64,000 nt of DNA. Origin: Polaribacter litorisediminis (GTDB lineage: Bacteria; Bacteroidota; Bacteroidia; Flavobacteriales; Flavobacteriaceae). Location: contig NZ_CP082966.1 of NCBI RefSeq assembly GCF_019968605.1, positions 669,001 through 733,000 of the forward strand. The letters are read 5' to 3'. Under the pieces are notes generated by a model. That model saw nothing but the letters and a program-made list of their open reading frames with translations, ran no database searches and was not told the DNA's origin. Position 1 is the first letter of the stretch. The number at the start of each line of letters is the position of its first letter. Position numbers and translations under genes: made by a program. Below, in pieces: positions 8,291-17,110 of this stretch.

Positions 8291-9370
8291 CTAATTTTCT
8301 TTGATTGATACACCTCCGTATTGAGATTTAATTTTTATGCGAGAATTTGAGTTTCCCTTTCCAAACTTGCCTTCATAATATTTTTTAGAAGATTTCGTAA
8401 TCTTTTTGTAGAATTCCACATTATCATCATCTGTTTTAAAGCCAGCATATTGCAAGTCTAATGTAAAATCAAAAACTGTATCTGCATTCACACCAATTCT
8501 AATTCCTGTATATTCACTATTAATATCCACATTTTCAAAATCTTTAGCCAATCGTTTAATAGTGATTGCACCATAATCGGTGTCTAACGTAAAATTCTTT
8601 AAAATTGTTCCAAAACTCATGCTTAAATAATCTGAATTTCCTTCAACATGGGTTGCTTCATCGATAGCTAAAGATCCATAATCAGCATTAAAATTGATAT
8701 TCTCTACTGTTTCAATTTTTAAAGTGGAATAATCCATATTTACTTTTAACGTTCCTGCTTTTTCAATAGTAATTTTGGAATAATCTAAATTTACGTTTCC
8801 ACTAGCCATAAATACGATGTTTGATGATGAACAGTAGTCTAAGTTAATCGAATTGTTATCAGCAGAAAGTTCTCCTAAAGAAATTTTTCCATAATCGCAA
8901 TTGACGTCTGCTTTTCCAAATAAATCGTCCAAATAAATATTGCCATAATCATTGTCTAAGTCAACTGAATTTGTTTTCGGAATTTTTACTTTGTAATTAA
9001 TTTGATAATTTATGTTTTTGTTATTACCCCAAAGAGACCAACTTTGTTTTTCTTTTCTGAAATTAGTTTTTGCAGACACCCAGCTGACAGAGTTTTCAAA
9101 AGTTACATCGATACTTTCAAGTTTATCTTCAACACTATCTAAATCATCGCCTTTTACTGTGATTGTTACTTCAATTTCTACACGGTTTTTATCCCAAGTG
9201 GTAATATTTAAGTTGCCGTATTTATTATCTAGCGCAACGGTTGCGTCTTTATTCACTTTATATTCTTTTTTGATCGTTTTACTTTTCTCGTGTTTTTTTT
9301 CATCCGTATTGGCAGATGTAATAAGTGGAAAAAGAAGGAATAGTAAAGTTATTTTAAATATATATTTCAT
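8291..9370 (-). CDS. DUF4097-like beta-helix exported protein
   Basis: This 359-residue product has a signal peptide (MKYIFKITLLFLLFPLITSA) and a repetitive mature region in which units such as LDNDYGNIYLDDLFGKAD, VNCDYGKISLGEL and LNADYGSLAIDEA recur about every 20-25 residues, with a DYG or DYS core. The pattern suggests a beta-solenoid; DUF4097-type proteins are the closest family I recognise. The function is unknown but it should be periplasmic or envelope-bound. Its start overlaps the end of the putative anti-sigma gene by 17 bases, which ties it to the sigma operon. Confidence 0.7.
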   Translation of the reverse strand: MKYIFKITLLFLLFPLITSANTDEKKHEKSKTIKKEYKVNKDATVALDNKYGNLNITTWDKNRVEIEVTITVKGDDLDSVEDKLESIDVTFENSVSWVSAKTNFRKEKQSWSLWGNNKNINYQINYKVKIPKTNSVDLDNDYGNIYLDDLFGKADVNCDYGKISLGELSADNNSINLDYCSSSNIVFMASGNVNLDYSKITIEKAGTLKVNMDYSTLKIETVENINFNADYGSLAIDEATHVEGNSDYLSMSFGTILKNFTLDTDYGAITIKRLAKDFENVDINSEYTGIRIGVNADTVFDFTLDLQYAGFKTDDDNVEFYKKITKSSKKYYEGKFGKGNSNSRIKIKSQYGGVSIKEN

Positions 9371-9881
9371 GGTTTAAAAGATTTGGGTTTTTAATTTGTT
9401 CAATTTGTTGTAAAACATTTTCTAAAATTTCTAAACGCTGTTGATAGTTTTTAATCATAGCGTTAATGATTTTGGTTGTATTACCAATATTATTTAATTC
9501 TTTAATAAAAAGCTTATAATTATCTTCTAATTCTTCCAATTCATCTAAAGCCTCTTCAATAATTGTTTCGGTATCTAAACTTCTGTTTTTCTCTATAGTT
9601 TTTAATTCTCTGTTAATGGTGGAGACAAAATAATTCTGAACTTCCTGCATTTTTGGAGATATATCTGCCAATTCTATTTGCCTTTTCTGATGATTGCTGC
9701 CTAGCCAAAAGCCAAGCACTAAAACCACAGAGGCCGCAACGGATAGCCATTTCCAAGGGGTTTTTTGGTGAGTTGGTTGCTGCCTGTTTAACTTTCTTTC
9801 AAAACGTTTTTCATGACCAGTATTGGGTTGGTCAAAATCGAAATCATTTTCAGAAAAAAAGTGTTCTAATTTATCTTCCAT
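9354..9881 (-). CDS. Single-pass membrane protein, putative anti-sigma factor
   Basis: The 175-residue protein has a cytoplasmic N-terminal part of about 43 residues including GHEKRFERKL, a motif that recurs in Bacteroidota membrane proteins next to ECF sigma factors, one transmembrane helix (about residues 45-61, WLSVAASVVLVLGFWLG), and a C-terminal region of ~110 residues rich in Glu, Leu and Lys with coiled-coil character. Its start overlaps the sigma gene by 11 bases. Position and topology indicate that it holds the sigma factor at the membrane; no sequence motif such as a zinc-binding HxxxCxxC is present, so the anti-sigma role is inferred. Confidence 0.65.
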   Translation of the reverse strand: MEDKLEHFFSENDFDFDQPNTGHEKRFERKLNRQQPTHQKTPWKWLSVAASVVLVLGFWLGSNHQKRQIELADISPKMQEVQNYFVSTINRELKTIEKNRSLDTETIIEEALDELEELEDNYKLFIKELNNIGNTTKIINAMIKNYQQRLEILENVLQQIEQIKNPNLLNHEIYI

Positions 9882-10437
9882 ATGCTTGTGTTTCTATATG
9901 TTCTGCAAGGAGTACTTGCTTTAATTTTTTCTTTGCTCTCGAAACTGTAGTTCTTACATTCTCGTTGGTGTATTTTAAAATTTGTGCAATTTCCTCATAA
10001 TCAAAACCTTCTATTAAATGTAAGGTCAGCACAACTCTGTAATTATCTTTTAAACTCTGTAAAGAGTTTAAAACGCTTTTTGGGTTTAAACCTTTATAAT
10101 TTAACAATTCACCTTCTGCTTCATCTTTCGGAATTACTTCCATTTTTACTTCTTCATAGCGATTGTTCTTTTTAAGTTGAGTCAAACTTTTATTGATAAC
10201 AATTCGTTTTAACCATGCCCCAAAAGTAACTTCACCTTTATAGGTATGCATTTTCGTGAAAGCTGTTAAAAAGGCTTCTTGCATAATGTCTTCAGCTTCA
10301 AAGCTATCTTTTAAAATGCGGTATGCAGAATTATACATTGCTTTGTAATAAGCATTGTAAAGTTGCAGCTGTGCGTTTTTGTCAGACGATTTGCAGCGTT
10401 CTACGAGGTTGGTTATATGTGGTTGATTAGCTTCCAA
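9871..10437 (-). CDS. RNA polymerase sigma factor, ECF subfamily
   Basis: A 188-residue sigma-70 family protein with region 2 (about residues 27-95, containing AEDIMQEAFLTAFTKMHTYKG) and region 4 (about 120-175, containing GFDYEEIAQILKYTNENVRTTVSRAKKKLK, a helix-turn-helix). It directs RNA polymerase to a small regulon. It leads a four-gene operon with a putative membrane anti-sigma and two exported beta-solenoid proteins, so an envelope signal is the likely trigger. An inverted repeat just upstream of the start (10459-10490) may be part of its own promoter. Confidence 0.9.
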   Translation of the reverse strand: MEANQPHITNLVERCKSSDKNAQLQLYNAYYKAMYNSAYRILKDSFEAEDIMQEAFLTAFTKMHTYKGEVTFGAWLKRIVINKSLTQLKKNNRYEEVKMEVIPKDEAEGELLNYKGLNPKSVLNSLQSLKDNYRVVLTLHLIEGFDYEEIAQILKYTNENVRTTVSRAKKKLKQVLLAEHIETQAYGR

Positions 10438-10458
10438 TAAAATGGTTCTGTATAAAAG

Positions 10459-10490
10459 ACAAAACTGTTTTTGAGTTGTGACAGTTTTGT
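10459..10490 (-). promoter_or_regulatory. Inverted repeat / possible autoregulated promoter of the ECF operon
   Basis: ACAAAACTGT (10459-10468) and ACAGTTTTGT (10481-10490) form a perfect 10-base inverted repeat 21 bases before the sigma gene start. Read on the minus strand the segment offers a TGTCACAA box followed at about 17 bases by TTTGTCTTTT, which resembles the AAC / GTC layout of ECF promoters. The promoter reading is inference. Confidence 0.4.
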
Positions 10491-10689
10491 AAAATAAAAA
10501 TAGTTTTTTTAGAAATACCCGTTATTGCTTTAAATTACGGTAAAAAAAATAATGTTCTTTTTGTAGACAAAAATAAAAAATAAAGCATCATCTTACTTTC
10601 AGTTTTTTTTAGTTCAAACAGAAAGGGAAACACGTTTTTTATGATCGTAATTTCAAATGATCAATAATATAAGGTAACCGTTTATGTTT

Positions 10690-11640
10690 TTATAAGCTTT
10701 GTAATATGGATTTTACAGCACTTTCATCTTTTACTTTTTGTAAACTCCATTGTAAATCATACTGAATAATTTCTCCTATTTTTAAGGTTCTTTCAGGGCT
10801 TAAACATTCTAATTCACTAAAAAGATCATTTCCAAAAATAGTACAAGAAGTACCGCCATCTGGATATACTGCCTTTTGGTTGTTTTCAAAGTTATATTTT
10901 TCTACAAACAAAGTTTCTGCTAAGAAACTAGCAATCCAGTTTTTAGAATCTGATCCAACTTTTTGAGGCAAGTCTTCAGATGATTTTATGGCTAAAATAT
11001 CATTTGCTACAGATACATTTTTAAAGGCATTATTTTTAGCGTCTGGCCAAACAGGTACTAAATAACCATTCTTAAAACAACTTTTTTTGTGAATGGGGAG
11101 ATAGCCAATATTTGGAGTTTTAATTTTGGATAAGCTCCAGATGGTTAAGGGAATTTCTTCAAGACTTTTATCTTTTGCATCCGTTTTTTTTACCAATTCT
11201 TGTTGGATGTTTACTTCGGTTCCTGTGGCAGAAATTGTAATAATTCTTTTTATTTGTATGCCTAATAATTTACTTATTGGGCTTTCTAAAAGAACTCCAT
11301 TTTTTAAAATGGAATGGGTAAAAGAACTAGCATTTATAAATGGATCGGGAATATGTCTGCTACCTGTAATACGATTAAAGTATTCCTCAGAACATGGTAG
11401 AACTCTATTGCCACCAATATTAGGAGCTTGTTTTAGGTTGTTTTCTGTATAGTATTCTCCTGTTTTAAATTGAGTTCCTTTAAGTTGGTCGTTTTCATAA
11501 AATATATTTTGTCCATCTAAAAAACCATAATGCAGAACTCTACCAACTTCTGGAACTACTAAAATTTTAATTTCTAAATTTGAAATTTCAATAGCATTCC
11601 AATTTTTATAGCGAATTTTGCGAATTTTTATTGCAGACAT
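10690..11640 (-). CDS. Aldose-epimerase-like protein, DUF4380-type
   Basis: A 316-residue cytoplasmic protein with no signal peptide. The N-terminal part reads NLEIKILVVPEVGRVLHYGF, and the C-terminal part ELECLSPERTLKIGEIIQYD; this arrangement (a Pro-x-x-Gly-Arg start and a Glu-Leu-x-x-Leu-x-Pro end) is that of DUF4380 and other galactose-mutarotase-fold proteins. The substrate is unknown, and whether it retains mutarotase activity cannot be decided. It is a single gene, divergent from lon. The 253 bases between it and the sigma gene hold the inverted repeat described and otherwise A/T-rich sequence. Confidence 0.6.
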   Translation of the reverse strand: MSAIKIRKIRYKNWNAIEISNLEIKILVVPEVGRVLHYGFLDGQNIFYENDQLKGTQFKTGEYYTENNLKQAPNIGGNRVLPCSEEYFNRITGSRHIPDPFINASSFTHSILKNGVLLESPISKLLGIQIKRIITISATGTEVNIQQELVKKTDAKDKSLEEIPLTIWSLSKIKTPNIGYLPIHKKSCFKNGYLVPVWPDAKNNAFKNVSVANDILAIKSSEDLPQKVGSDSKNWIASFLAETLFVEKYNFENNQKAVYPDGGTSCTIFGNDLFSELECLSPERTLKIGEIIQYDLQWSLQKVKDESAVKSILQSL

Positions 11641-11842
11641 TTTTTGTTTTTATGTACAAAAATGATAAAAAATAATGAGGTATCCGCGGTATAATTATCA
11701 TTGGCATAACTATTGTTTTTATATAAAATAGTAATTAAATTATATTATTTATGTATTTGATTATCAGAAATTTATAAAAACTAATTTTACATTGATGTTT
11801 TATTTTTATAAAATCAATGTCAGAATGACAGATATACAATAT

Positions 11843-14296
11843 ATGAGCAAAACAAAAGTTATAAAGTTAGACAGTTTGTCTTTTCAAAATATTATGAATG
11901 AAGATTCAGAATTAATTCCTTTAATGACACCAGAGGATGAAGAAATTATCAATAAAGAAACTGTTCCGAAAATATTACCAATTCTTCCTTTAAGGAATAC
12001 GGTTTTATTTCCAGGAGTCGTTATACCTATAACGGCAGGAAGAGATAAATCAATTCAATTGATTAAAGATGCTAATAAAGGCGATAAAATTATTGGAGTT
12101 GTTTCGCAACGTAATGAAGATGAGGAAGATCCTTTGTTAAAAGATCTCAATACAACAGGAGTTGTAGCGCAAATTTTACGTGTTTTAAAAATGCCAGATG
12201 GTAATACAACTGTAATTATTCAAGGTAAAAAACGTTTCGAAATTGATGAAATTATTCAAGATGAACCTTATCTAAAAGCGACAGTAAAAGAGTCGTTTGA
12301 AGACAGAAACGTAGAAGATTTAAAAGAATTTGAAGCGATTATAGATTCTATAAAAGAACAGGCCTTAGAAGTAATTAAGGAAAACCCGATGTTACCATCA
12401 GAGGCTTCTTTTGCAATTAAAAATATTCAATCGAATTCGTTTTTGGTCAATTTTATTGCTTCAAATATGGATTTATCAGTAATGCAAAAACAAGTTATTT
12501 TAGAAAAAGACAATCTAAAAGACCGTGCATTATTAACGCTTAAAAATTTAAATAAAGAGCTTCAGAAATTAAAATTAAAGAATGATATTCAGTCTAAAAC
12601 TCGTGAAGATTTAGATCAGCAACAGCGCGATTATTATTTAAATCAGCAATTAAAAACGATTCAAGAAGAATTGGGTGGTGTTTCTAACGATCAAGAATTG
12701 GAGGAAATGCGCAAGCAATCTAAAACTAAAAAGTGGACCGAAGAAGTTGGTGATACTTTTGAAAAAGAGCTGAGTCGTCTTAAAAGAATGAATCCGCAAG
12801 CCGCAGAATATGGTGTACAAAGAAGCTATTTAGAGTTGATGTTAGAGTTGCCTTGGGGTGTTTTTTCTGAAGATAAATTCGACTTAAAATTTGCAACCAA
12901 AGTTTTAAATAGAGACCATTTCGGCTTGGAAAAAGTTAAAGAAAGAATTATAGAGCATTTGGCTGTTTTAAAGTTGAGGAATGACATGAAATCGCCAATA
13001 CTATGTTTATATGGTCCTCCAGGAGTTGGTAAAACTTCACTTGGAAAATCTGTTGCAGAGGCATTAGGACGAAAATATGTAAGGATGTCTTTAGGTGGTT
13101 TGCGTGACGAAGCAGAAATTAGAGGACACCGAAAAACCTATATTGGTGCTATGCCAGGGCGTTTAATTCAGAACTTGAAAAAAGCGGGCACTTCAAACCC
13201 AGTTTTTGTATTAGATGAAATTGATAAACTTGGACAAAGCCACCAAGGAGATCCGTCTTCGGCAATGTTAGAAGTTTTAGACCCAGAACAAAATGAGTCT
13301 TTTTATGATAATTATTTAGAAGTTGGGTACGATTTATCTAAAGTACTTTTTATCGCAACTGCAAATAATTTAGGTCAAATTCCTTGGGCATTGAGAGATC
13401 GAATGGAAATCATTAATGTTACCGGTTATACGATTGAAGAAAAAGTTGAAATTGCAAAAAGACACTTACTGCCAAAACAGTTAAAGGAACATGGCTTAAC
13501 AGTTAAAGATTTAAAATTAGGTAAAAAGCAAATAGAACAAATTGTTGAAGGCTATACGCGCGAATCTGGTGTTCGTGGTTTAGAAAAACAAATTGCAAAA
13601 GTAGTTCGTTTTGCGGCGAAAAGTATCGCGCTAGAGGAGGAATACGACATTACAATATCATCAGAAAAAATAGAAGCTATTTTAGGAACACCAAGAAACA
13701 GAGATAAATTTGAAAGTAATGAGGTAGCAGGTGTGGTTACTGGCTTGGCTTGGACGAGCGTGGGTGGCGATATTTTATTTATAGAATCGATCTTATCTAA
13801 AGGAAAAGGAACACTTTCTATTACTGGTAATTTAGGAAATGTCATGAAAGAGTCTGCAACCATTGCCTTACAATATATAAAATCGAACGCAGAGGAATTT
13901 GGTATTAAACCACAAACGATGGAAAAGTACAATGTTCATATTCATGTGCCTGAAGGTGCGACACCAAAAGACGGGCCAAGTGCAGGTATTACCATGTTAA
14001 CTTCCTTAGTTTCATCGTTTACACAACGTAAAGTAAAAAATAAATTAGCCATGACTGGTGAAATTACTTTGCGTGGAAAGGTGTTGCCTGTAGGCGGCAT
14101 TAAAGAAAAAATATTAGCGGCAAAAAGAGCAAATATTAAAGAAATAATTTTGTGTGACGACAACAAAAAAGATATTCTTGAAATAAAAGAAAGCTATTTA
14201 AAAGGTTTAACGTTTCACTATGTTTCTGATATGAAACAGGTAATTGAATTGGCACTGACCAAGCAAAAAGTAAAAAATGCTAAGAAGTTAGTGTAA
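11843..14296 (+). CDS. lon: ATP-dependent protease Lon (endopeptidase La)
   Basis: Lon degrades misfolded and regulatory proteins in the cytoplasm. From the ATG at 11843 the product has 817 residues: an N-terminal substrate-binding domain starting near [15 protein letters not shown], a coiled-coil linker, an AAA+ module with Walker A GPPGVGKT at 391-398, Walker B VFVLDEID, and the C-terminal protease with Ser713 in DGPSAG and Lys756 in GGIKEK, which is the same 43-residue spacing as the Ser-Lys dyad of E. coli Lon. ATGs at 11792 and 11825 are in frame, but they add poorly conserved residues; [10 protein letters not shown] looks like the natural N-terminus. Length is normal for Bacteroidota. 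Single gene, terminator-like hairpin right after the stop. Confidence 0.97.
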   Translation: MSKTKVIKLDSLSFQNIMNEDSELIPLMTPEDEEIINKETVPKILPILPLRNTVLFPGVVIPITAGRDKSIQLIKDANKGDKIIGVVSQRNEDEEDPLLKDLNTTGVVAQILRVLKMPDGNTTVIIQGKKRFEIDEIIQDEPYLKATVKESFEDRNVEDLKEFEAIIDSIKEQALEVIKENPMLPSEASFAIKNIQSNSFLVNFIASNMDLSVMQKQVILEKDNLKDRALLTLKNLNKELQKLKLKNDIQSKTREDLDQQQRDYYLNQQLKTIQEELGGVSNDQELEEMRKQSKTKKWTEEVGDTFEKELSRLKRMNPQAAEYGVQRSYLELMLELPWGVFSEDKFDLKFATKVLNRDHFGLEKVKERIIEHLAVLKLRNDMKSPILCLYGPPGVGKTSLGKSVAEALGRKYVRMSLGGLRDEAEIRGHRKTYIGAMPGRLIQNLKKAGTSNPVFVLDEIDKLGQSHQGDPSSAMLEVLDPEQNESFYDNYLEVGYDLSKVLFIATANNLGQIPWALRDRMEIINVTGYTIEEKVEIAKRHLLPKQLKEHGLTVKDLKLGKKQIEQIVEGYTRESGVRGLEKQIAKVVRFAAKSIALEEEYDITISSEKIEAILGTPRNRDKFESNEVAGVVTGLAWTSVGGDILFIESILSKGKGTLSITGNLGNVMKESATIALQYIKSNAEEFGIKPQTMEKYNVHIHVPEGATPKDGPSAGITMLTSLVSSFTQRKVKNKLAMTGEITLRGKVLPVGGIKEKILAAKRANIKEIILCDDNKKDILEIKESYLKGLTFHYVSDMKQVIELALTKQKVKNAKKLV

Positions 14297-14303
14297 ATTT
14301 TAA

Positions 14304-14355
14304 AAGTCTCCAAGTATGCTTGAATACTATTCAGTGTTTTTGGAGACTTCTTTTA
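14304..14355 (+). terminator. Terminator-like hairpin after lon
   Basis: AAGTCTCCAA (14304-14313) pairs with TTGGAGACTT (14340-14349), with a small inner GTAT/ATAC hairpin in the loop, followed by CTTTTA. It can end the lon transcript. Confidence 0.65.
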
Positions 14356-14553
14356 TGCCTTAATATTATTTTTGTAGGTGTTATTTCTTCCGTCAAAATT
14401 TTTGAAACTTCTGCAAGGAAATTATTAAATTACAAAAAGAAACCATTTAATTTAGAATCAAATAAAGCTGATAGAAAAGTTCTTTCAGCTTTATTTATTG
14501 TAAGTAATGTTATTGATGCCTTGCAACAAACTGGGGGAGTGAATTTAGGCTAA
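14320..14553 (+). pseudogene. Possible gene remnant or short hypothetical ORF
   Basis: The frame from about 14380 to 14553 has the codon character of local genes (A or T in most third positions) and would encode ETSARKLLNYKKKPFNLE and on to VIDALQQTGGVNLG. There is no ATG or GTG start; the only start is a TTG inside the lon terminator. I do not recognise the protein. A remnant of a decayed gene is more likely than a functional gene, but chance is possible. Confidence 0.25.
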
Positions 14554-14566
14554 TGATTCTTATGTT

Positions 14567-14791
14567 TTAAATCTGACGAGTTTCAGGTTTCGTAAAAGAT
14601 TTTAAAATTTTGGTAGATAAGTTTATCGACAAAATTAAACTAGGGAAGAAACAAGAAAAAAAGACGATAAGATTTAACAAATCTAGTAAAGAAGTTATAC
14701 TAGATGACGTAAGTAAATTATAGCCTGAATAGGATAATCCGATTGCAGAAAGTATAAAGAGAGCTGCTTGTTTTAGGGTGTCTGTTTTCAT
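14567..14791 (-). CDS. Two-helix micro membrane protein, tandem copy 1
   Basis: A 74-residue protein beginning MKTDTLKQAALFILSAIGLS, with two hydrophobic helices (about residues 8-27 and 38-60) joined by a short Ser/Thr-rich loop, and a polar end KSFTKPETRQI. The proteins at 15120-15338 and 15704-15928 are clear paralogues: all start M-K/N-T-x-T-x-K-Q and share S-G-x-N-L in the loop and the CFFP motif in helix 2. I do not recognise the family. The conserved CFFP motif and the duplicated promoters argue that these are genuine genes. Holin-like, small-toxin-like or stress-membrane roles are all conceivable; none is supported by a neighbour. Confidence 0.7.
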   Translation of the reverse strand: MKTDTLKQAALFILSAIGLSYSGYNLLTSSSITSLLDLLNLIVFFSCFFPSLILSINLSTKILKSFTKPETRQI

Positions 14792-14833
14792 AATTATGGA
14801 AATTATAAATTAATAAGGACTGTTACTATTACC

Positions 14834-14894
14834 TAAATTTACAACAAAAGGATGGTTTTGATCGCTAAAAAAGAATTGCAGTAGTACGTGTACT
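14834..14894 (-). promoter_or_regulatory. Duplicated promoter and palindrome of copy 1
   Basis: On the minus strand a TAAATTTA box (14834-14841, one base off the TAnnTTTG consensus) precedes the gene by 43 bases. Further upstream lies AGTACGTGTACT (14883-14894), arms AGTAC/GTACT around two bases. The same order and similar flanks recur before copies 2 and 3. The palindrome looks like an operator for a dimeric regulator. Confidence 0.5.
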
Positions 14895-15012
14895 CCTCAG
14901 AAAATAAAGGTGTTAGTTTAAGGGATAAGTGTTTTTATTAGTGCAATTGTGCTTTTAGCTTTTGTGTAATATTTTTACTTTTTGTAATTGAATATGAAGA
15001 ATACAACTTGTA

Positions 15013-15057
15013 CTCCAAAAAAAAACTTAAAGAGTGTTTCTTTAAGTTTTTTTGGAG
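15013..15057 (-). terminator. Long hairpin terminator of micro-gene copy 2
   Basis: CTCC-A9-CTTAAAG at 15013-15032 pairs with CTTTAAG-T7-GGAG at 15040-15057 (18 paired bases, two unpaired A's, 7-base loop). It lies 60 bases beyond the stop of copy 2 on its own strand. The symmetry makes a bidirectional terminator plausible. Confidence 0.7.
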
Positions 15058-15119
15058 GATTTGATCATGAACATACGGCGGGGGAATAGTTTATATAAAT
15101 CGCTATTTAAATTTAAAAT

Positions 15120-15338
15120 CTAATGTGTTGCAAGTTTTAAAATTGATTTTAGAGTTTTAGCAGATAAGTTTGCTGTCAAAATTAAAGAAGGAAAGAAACA
15201 AGCAAAGAAAGTCATTACTGTTACTACATCAGAGAAAGATTGAATGTTCGAGATTTTTATTAAATTAAGTCCTGAAAAGTATAAACCGGTGATAGCGATT
15301 AAAAGAATTACTACTTGTTTGATGGTGTCTGTTTTCAT
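15120..15338 (-). CDS. Two-helix micro membrane protein, tandem copy 2
   Basis: A 72-residue paralogue of copies 1 and 3, starting MKTDTIKQVVILLIAITGLY, with loop SGLNLIKISNIQS and second helix VMTFFACFFPSLILTANLS. Copy 2 and copy 3 share the loop sequence IQS-x-SD and VMTFF and are closer to each other than to copy 1, suggesting two successive duplications. The 328 bases separating it from copy 1 hold the copy 1 promoter and this gene's terminator; the 365 bases up to copy 3 hold its promoter and no other gene. Confidence 0.72.
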   Translation of the reverse strand: MKTDTIKQVVILLIAITGLYFSGLNLIKISNIQSFSDVVTVMTFFACFFPSLILTANLSAKTLKSILKLATH

Positions 15339-15360
15339 GATAGGGAGAATTATTGTTACT

Positions 15361-15421
15361 CAAATTTACAATAAAAGGATTGTTTTTATACTCAAAAAAG
15401 GATCGCAGTAGTACTTGTACT
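15361..15421 (-). promoter_or_regulatory. Duplicated promoter and palindrome of copy 2
   Basis: On the minus strand TAAATTTG (15361-15368) is an exact TAnnTTTG -7 box, 23 bases before the start codon. The palindrome AGTACTTGTACT lies at 15410-15421, followed upstream by a block (AAGGAATAAGTGTTTTT on plus, around 15440-15460) also shared with copy 1. Confidence 0.6.
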
Positions 15422-15703
15422 CCTTAAAAAATAAAAGTATGAATTCAAGGAATAAGTGTTTTTAGAAATAACATGGTAGCTCTAATTTCAAATTAAATTT
15501 TATCAATCTGTATAACAGCATGTTACATTTTTTTGAAAATTTTTAACCGAACGATTAAAGTACAGCATAAAACTATTTGATTTTGAGTTTAAAACTAAAG
15601 ACTTGAGCTGCTTTTAATGCATCTTTTAAAAAAGCCCTTGCTATTTGCAGTAAAGATGTGATGCAAAAAATAATATCAAAAATTTCAATTTTGTCTAATT
15701 TAT

Positions 15704-15928
15704 TTATATTTGTAAGGTTTTAAATTTTACAAGGAATTGTATTAGATTAATAGATAAGTTTACACTTAAAATTGAGAAAGGAAAAAAACAAGAGAAAAAA
15801 GTCATTACCGTTGCTGCATCAGATAAAGATTGTATACTAGGAATGGTCAATAAATTGATTCCTGAAAGGTATAAACCGATGGCACAAACTAAAAGGATCG
15901 TTACTTGTTTTAAAGTATTTGTGTTCAT
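15704..15928 (-). CDS. Two-helix micro membrane protein, tandem copy 3
   Basis: A 74-residue paralogue beginning MNTNTLKQVTILLVCAIGLY, loop SGINLLTIPSIQSLSD, second helix VMTFFSCFFPFSILSVNLS and a basic-hydrophobic end. It is the most upstream of three head-to-tail copies. The 419 bases between it and the pseudogene at 16348 contain its promoter and A/T-rich sequence with no ORF I can support. Confidence 0.7.
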   Translation of the reverse strand: MNTNTLKQVTILLVCAIGLYLSGINLLTIPSIQSLSDAATVMTFFSCFFPFSILSVNLSINLIQFLVKFKTLQI

Positions 15929-15969
15929 AATTGGGGGGAATTATAAATTAATATTAAATATTGATAAGT

Positions 15970-16030
15970 CAAAACTACAATAAAATGATGCTTAAGGCGC
16001 AAAAAAAAGGAGCACAGTAGTAGTTGACCT
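15970..16030 (-). promoter_or_regulatory. Duplicated promoter of copy 3, palindrome degenerate
   Basis: TAGTTTTG on the minus strand (15970-15977) is an exact TAnnTTTG box, 42 bases before the ATG. At the equivalent place of the palindrome the sequence reads AGTAGTTGACCT (16019-16030), aligned with the other two copies by the flanking CAGTAGTA but no longer symmetric, so regulation of this copy may differ. Confidence 0.5.
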
Positions 16031-16347
16031 TTTCAAGAAATAAATGTTGAATTTTAAAGAATAAGTGGTTGAGTGTTAAATTTATTTTTATAATTATCTT
16101 TTTAAATAGATTAAATGTATATAAATAGTCTAGTTTTTTTTCATTTAGATCGTTGTAAGTAGTCTATTTAATTGCAACTAATGTTGTGAATAAAGCAATG
16201 TTACCGCACTTAAATTATATTCAGATGTAGCCAAATACTAGAAGATTTAAAGTGAAATTCACCAAGAATAATAACATAAAGAGATGTCGTTTTACACGAA
16301 TTGAGTAATAAAATTAATCTTAAAACGTCATCTAAAAAATTTCTACA

Positions 16348-17110
16348 GTGAAACATACGTCTTGGATGCAAATATTTACCATCTATCTTCGATATTTAAT
16401 TGGTTTTGCATTTATTTTTGAAAGCCTTGCAAAAATTCAAGGATTATGTTTTACAACAGAAAGTGGCCTTGAAAATCCTATAAATTCTTCTTGTCATTTT
16501 TTTTGAAACGTTATAGGAATCAGGTTTATATTGGCACTTTTTAGGATTGGCACAATTCGTTACAAGAACACTGCTTGTAACGCAATGCTTTGCAAAACTA
16601 GGAACGGTTCTTTTTTTACCAATCATAGCCAACGTTTTTGTTATTACAGTATCTTATGATTTTAGAGGAACCCCTATCATTACTGGGTTAATGTTAATTT
16701 CCACATTATTTTTACTTTATCGGGATTAGGATTCTTTAAAAATATTAGTTAATAAAAAACCAACGAATTCAATCAAAAAAAGAGTAGAGCACGATAGTAA
16801 ATGGATATATTTGGGATTTATTTTTTTAAGAATGACGGTTCTTTCTAAACTTTTTATAAGTAATAAAAATATACTCTATAGTTTCTTAGCGATGTTTATT
16901 ATTGGTATTGTGGGTTTAATTATTAGTTACAACAATCATAAATTATATATTGATTCAAACTTTATCGTAAAAATTAATTTTAAAAAAATGCGTGGTTACA
17001 ATTTTTATAAGTTGTTAAGGTTTCTGGTCAACTTACTAAAATCGATACGGATTTTCTATTCAGTTTTTATTTGCTCAATGAAATACTTGAATAGGCATCA
17101 AGCTAGGTAA
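16348..17110 (+). pseudogene. DoxX-like membrane protein pseudogene, three lesions
   Basis: Joining frames gives a continuous membrane protein: IYLRYLIGFAFIFESLAKIQ, then NPINSSCHFFETL, ESGLYWHFLGLAQFVT, KLGTVLFLPIIANVFVITVS, GLMLISTLFLLYRD, DSLKILVNKK and WIYLGFIFL. The open frame is broken by an extra T in an eight-T run at 16497-16504 (frameshift giving TGA), by a TAG at 16514-16516 where the context suggests Tyr, and by a TAG at 16727-16729 where the context RD-x-DSL suggests Trp. The last fragment stays open to 17110, but homology-like sequence seems to end near 16960. The protein resembles small four-helix DoxX-like proteins of Flavobacteriia as I remember them; the family name is tentative. 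No ATG is left at the 5' end (GTG at 16348). The 253 bases after it hold nothing I can call. Confidence 0.72.

Noticed and set aside
9012..10000. Two plus-strand ORFs of 115-121 codons opposite the DUF4097-like and anti-sigma genes
   Set aside because: They are antisense to well-supported overlapping genes of the ECF operon and have no recognisable features.
13552..14166. Minus-strand ORFs of 126 and 74 codons inside lon
   Set aside because: They lie entirely opposite the conserved protease domain of Lon; antisense shadows of a constrained coding sequence.
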